From the NCBI GenBank assembly GCA_033297205.1, contig MU859349.1, positions 1 to 30,136 on the forward strand: a DNA stretch of 30,136 bases, given 5' to 3'. The position numbers and the translations under genes were made by a program. A model generated the notes under the pieces. That model was not told the DNA's origin and searched no databases. It saw nothing but the letters and a program-made list of their open reading frames with translations. Source of the stretch: Pseudoneurospora amorphoporcata. Its lineage: Eukaryota > Ascomycota > Sordariomycetes > Sordariales > Sordariaceae. This document shows, one piece after another, positions 27,632 through 30,136 of the stretch. Position 1 is the stretch's first letter; each line of letters begins with the position of its first letter.

Positions 27632-30022
27632 TTACAAAGACTCCCCTTTCCAAGATCGACGAACAGCAACCCCTTGCGACCCAGAAACCACTGCAAAACC
27701 AAGATGCTCGCCTGTACCACTTTCAACCACACCATATTGGACCTTGGGCTCCTCTTCTTGCTCTTCTTTTTCGTTCTCGTCGTTGAGGTTCTTCGTTTGG
27801 CCTAGGTGGCGGAAGTGATTAGCCAGTTCGTCAGCTGAAGCGTTGCCACTGACACCTGTGAAGACACTGGCCAACTGTTGACATTGTTGCTACTGACCAT
27901 CACCGCCACTAACACTATTGTAATTCTTCGATGGTCTCTCGCTTGGTGTTTCATCGTGGATAGATGCATCGTCGCTGGCTAACCCGTCCATGCCCGGTGT
28001 GGGGTCTTCTCATGTTTGTTCGGCTTTGGTCCTTTCTTCCTGTTGAAGAAAGGCGTTGGTAAGTTCAAGAGGACTTATGGAGAAATCTCTTCCCAGTCTC
28101 CACCAACCCCGGAAAAGAAATAGAATAGCTACTGGTCCCACAAGGCTTACTATAACGGCGAGGGCAAGGGCCAGACGATTAGCAGTATACTGTACTTGGG
28201 TGGAATGACGAGTGTACGGAACGCCTTTCTACATAGTATTAGATAGGGGTATACTATTTTCGCCTCTTAGATCCTCGTTGGAATGGCCGGCGGCGGCACG
28301 GATAGACATGCGGAAGGCTATTTCGCGGTAACTGTTGATGATATAATCCATGGGATCGTTGAAGTACTGGTAACATAGTGAGCGGAAATCACTAGTAGTC
28401 CAATTCGCAGTGTATAGGTTGGTAATAAGACCTTCGTAGTTCATCGCGTAACCGTAAGTGAAGTCAAACTGCATCCAAGAGCTGGAGTTGAAGAGTGAGG
28501 TTCCTAAATGCCAGAGGGGCAGCACGGTGTTCTCCGTAGGATACAGGAGGTCCTGCATATACGGATATCTTTCTGATGTGTTAATTTTTGATCGGCCTGA
28601 CAGCACATAGGGTAGGCTCAAGACTATCATTGTGACGACTTATATGGGCTCTACAAATCTGTCGTCCTTCCAGCTCTTTGACTGCAAGGTCGCAATGTCT
28701 CCCTGGAGGCTCAGTTCGTATAGTACTGCTCTAGGGTTAAGAATGCAAGTATGGGTAAGAAAAGTACCATTGCAGTGGGTGTCAGCTTTCCGCCGTGTGG
28801 TAATTTTCATTATTGAATTGTTTGTAGAGATAGTAGCGGGAGTATATGCAAGACCCTCGTTCATGATTGGCATGACGGTGGTCTCAAATATGAGATTTTT
28901 TGGAAATACCTTGTTTTCTAACTAGTCTTTGTACGACCCCTTTTGATCAAGATGATAAGTATCAGAGCTGTTTCTTAGCTCCGTGCAGTTGATAACATCG
29001 AAACCGAATGCCTGGAGCAATGATTTCAAATTAGTCATAACTAGTGGAAGACGGCTTAAGATGACGCTGAGATGATCACGTTATTGAATCTAGGACGTAT
29101 TTTACCTTAATAGTTAAGATGCAGTTCTCGCAGTTTATTCCTGGAATCCGCATGGGCGCTTTGTCTAAATAGTCGCGGACCACATCTGAAAACCCGGGAG
29201 CGAATAGCCCAATGGGCTGCGTATAGTCCACATCTAAACTGCCATACTTTCTCCTCCAAAGGCTGCTGACGTTCAAGGTGATCGGAACATCAATGGTATT
29301 GTTCAGAAATACACTGACAACCTGTACGTATGAGGCTCGTTGCATCAAAGGACCGCGAAGCAGGGTTGTAATTGTGACGAGAATAGATACTGTTTGATGT
29401 CAATGATGCTATCACAGAATGGATGTCATATAGTTGGGATAGGGAAGTAACTGAATAGGTGCTAACCCAAACTGACGCGAATCGCCTTTCCCTGAGAGAT
29501 AGACTTGATTGCGCTTATGGTGCTCGAAGATCCAGCCCAGTTATAGTGAAGGCTGCTGAGCTAAACATTAGGTCAGTTACTATCATGCTAATGATTGTGG
29601 CATGATTGAAACTCACTGGCACCGGCATTGTTACTTGAACCTAGAAGAATATTACGGCTGCTTGGGCAAAGGCAAGCCCTATCAGCGCGTTTGCAAGCGT
29701 TGAGGTGTAAGCCAAAAGGACACCGGGTTGCTTGAGCCCCGACCAGTCCTTTTCCAAGCCACCATCACTTTCGAGAACGACTCCTATAGCAATTCCTATA
29801 CCTAGTTCGCTCGTTCAGTTAGCATCGCCATCAAGTGTTTGAAGTGGGGTGTCAGAGAAGGTATAATAATGGGTACTCACAACATATGCAAAGGACTAGT
29901 AGGAGGATCCCAAACCAGGGAAAACGTCTGAGACCGCCTGGCTTCCAAGCAATTCTGTCGGGAGAATCCTTGGACGAATGTTTGTTGTAAGGAAACATTG
30001 GGTTCATGATCGATGATTCCAT
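27632..30022 (-). pseudogene. Fungal multi-exon membrane protein, six in-frame stops
   Basis: Minus strand, ATG 30022 in ACCATGG context. Exons 30022-29881, 29801-29617, 29560-29467, 29389-29106 and 29011-27632 total 2085 nt (694 aa if unbroken). The four introns are 79, 56, 77 and 94 nt. N-terminus: IAWKPGGLRRFPWFGILLLV (first membrane helix), then GVLLAYTSTLANALIGLAFA. The middle has LRGPLMQRASYVQVVSVFLN and an extracellular-type domain with NxS/T sites and Cys (GINCENC, DVINCTE, SLCYQYF). The last helix LALALAVIVSLVGPVAILFL precedes a cytoplasmic tail (GWWRLGRDFSISPLE, GNASADELANHFRHLGQTKN). It matches a large fungal family of unknown function. Stops: TAG in exon 2 (FF*VQV) and five in exon 5 (KD*LEN, PI*VVT, NTM*KGV, EQT*EDP, GQ*QQC), nearly all explicable as Q, W or R codons hit by transitions. 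Confidence 0.8.
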
Positions 30023-30136
30023 GGTTAAAGTTCATAAAATTCTTGTTGTGGTGGGGCCTGTCCCACCTCTGCCATTCACTGGCCTTGTTATGTGGGTCCA
30101 TGAGCTCACACCACCATTGTATTTAGCCCTCCACAT

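Overview
The window is from a filamentous ascomycete (Pezizomycotina). The genes are eukaryotic, with introns of about 50-95 nt (GT..AG with CTAAC/ACTAAT-like branch sites). It carries gene families typical of moulds: NLR-type receptors, HET and DUF3435 proteins, and a large family of fungal membrane proteins. Many reading frames are broken only by C-to-T or G-to-A changes that turn Q, W or R codons into stops, which is the pattern left by repeat-induced point mutation (RIP). No bacterial features, tRNA, rRNA or CRISPR array were found.

Layout. 0-3.3 kb: short dispersed repeats, one small two-exon gene (1665-2089) and a solo-LTR-like insertion (2181-2392). 3.3-6.0 kb: a TPR remnant of a dead NLR, an apparently intact Tc1/mariner element with perfect 28-bp ends and an open transposase (4063-5485), and a LINE-like remnant. 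6.0-6.85 kb: first copy of a two-copy repeat ('R2') carrying two TSD-bracketed insertions and a telomere-motif palindrome. 6.87-8.5 kb: two decayed genes on the minus strand. 9.4-12.8 kb: the best gene here, a three-exon NLR with an N-terminal membrane helix, an alpha/beta-hydrolase-like domain, NB-ARC and six near-identical TPRs. 13.0-16.3 kb: retroelement debris, a solo LTR, the second R2 copy with three further insertions (one inside another) and an 18-base C run.

16.7-19.9 kb: a complete HET-NACHT-WD40 gene killed by about 19 in-frame stops without a net frameshift. 21.1-23.8 kb: two more decayed genes, a 150-bp inverted repeat and a 122-bp tandem duplication. 24.15-26.8 kb: a decayed DUF3435 tyrosine recombinase with C2H2 fingers, the family that includes Starship captains. 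27.1-27.5 kb: a 20-bp x6 tandem array and a perfect hairpin. 27.6-30.0 kb: a five-exon membrane-protein gene with six stops but readable splice sites.

Together this is an accessory, transposon-rich segment holding three NLR-type genes of different architecture (one alive, two dead) next to a recombinase that points inward, away from the right-hand edge. One reading is a decayed Starship-like element whose cargo included immune receptors. The opposite edge and target duplication cannot be seen, so this stays a hypothesis.
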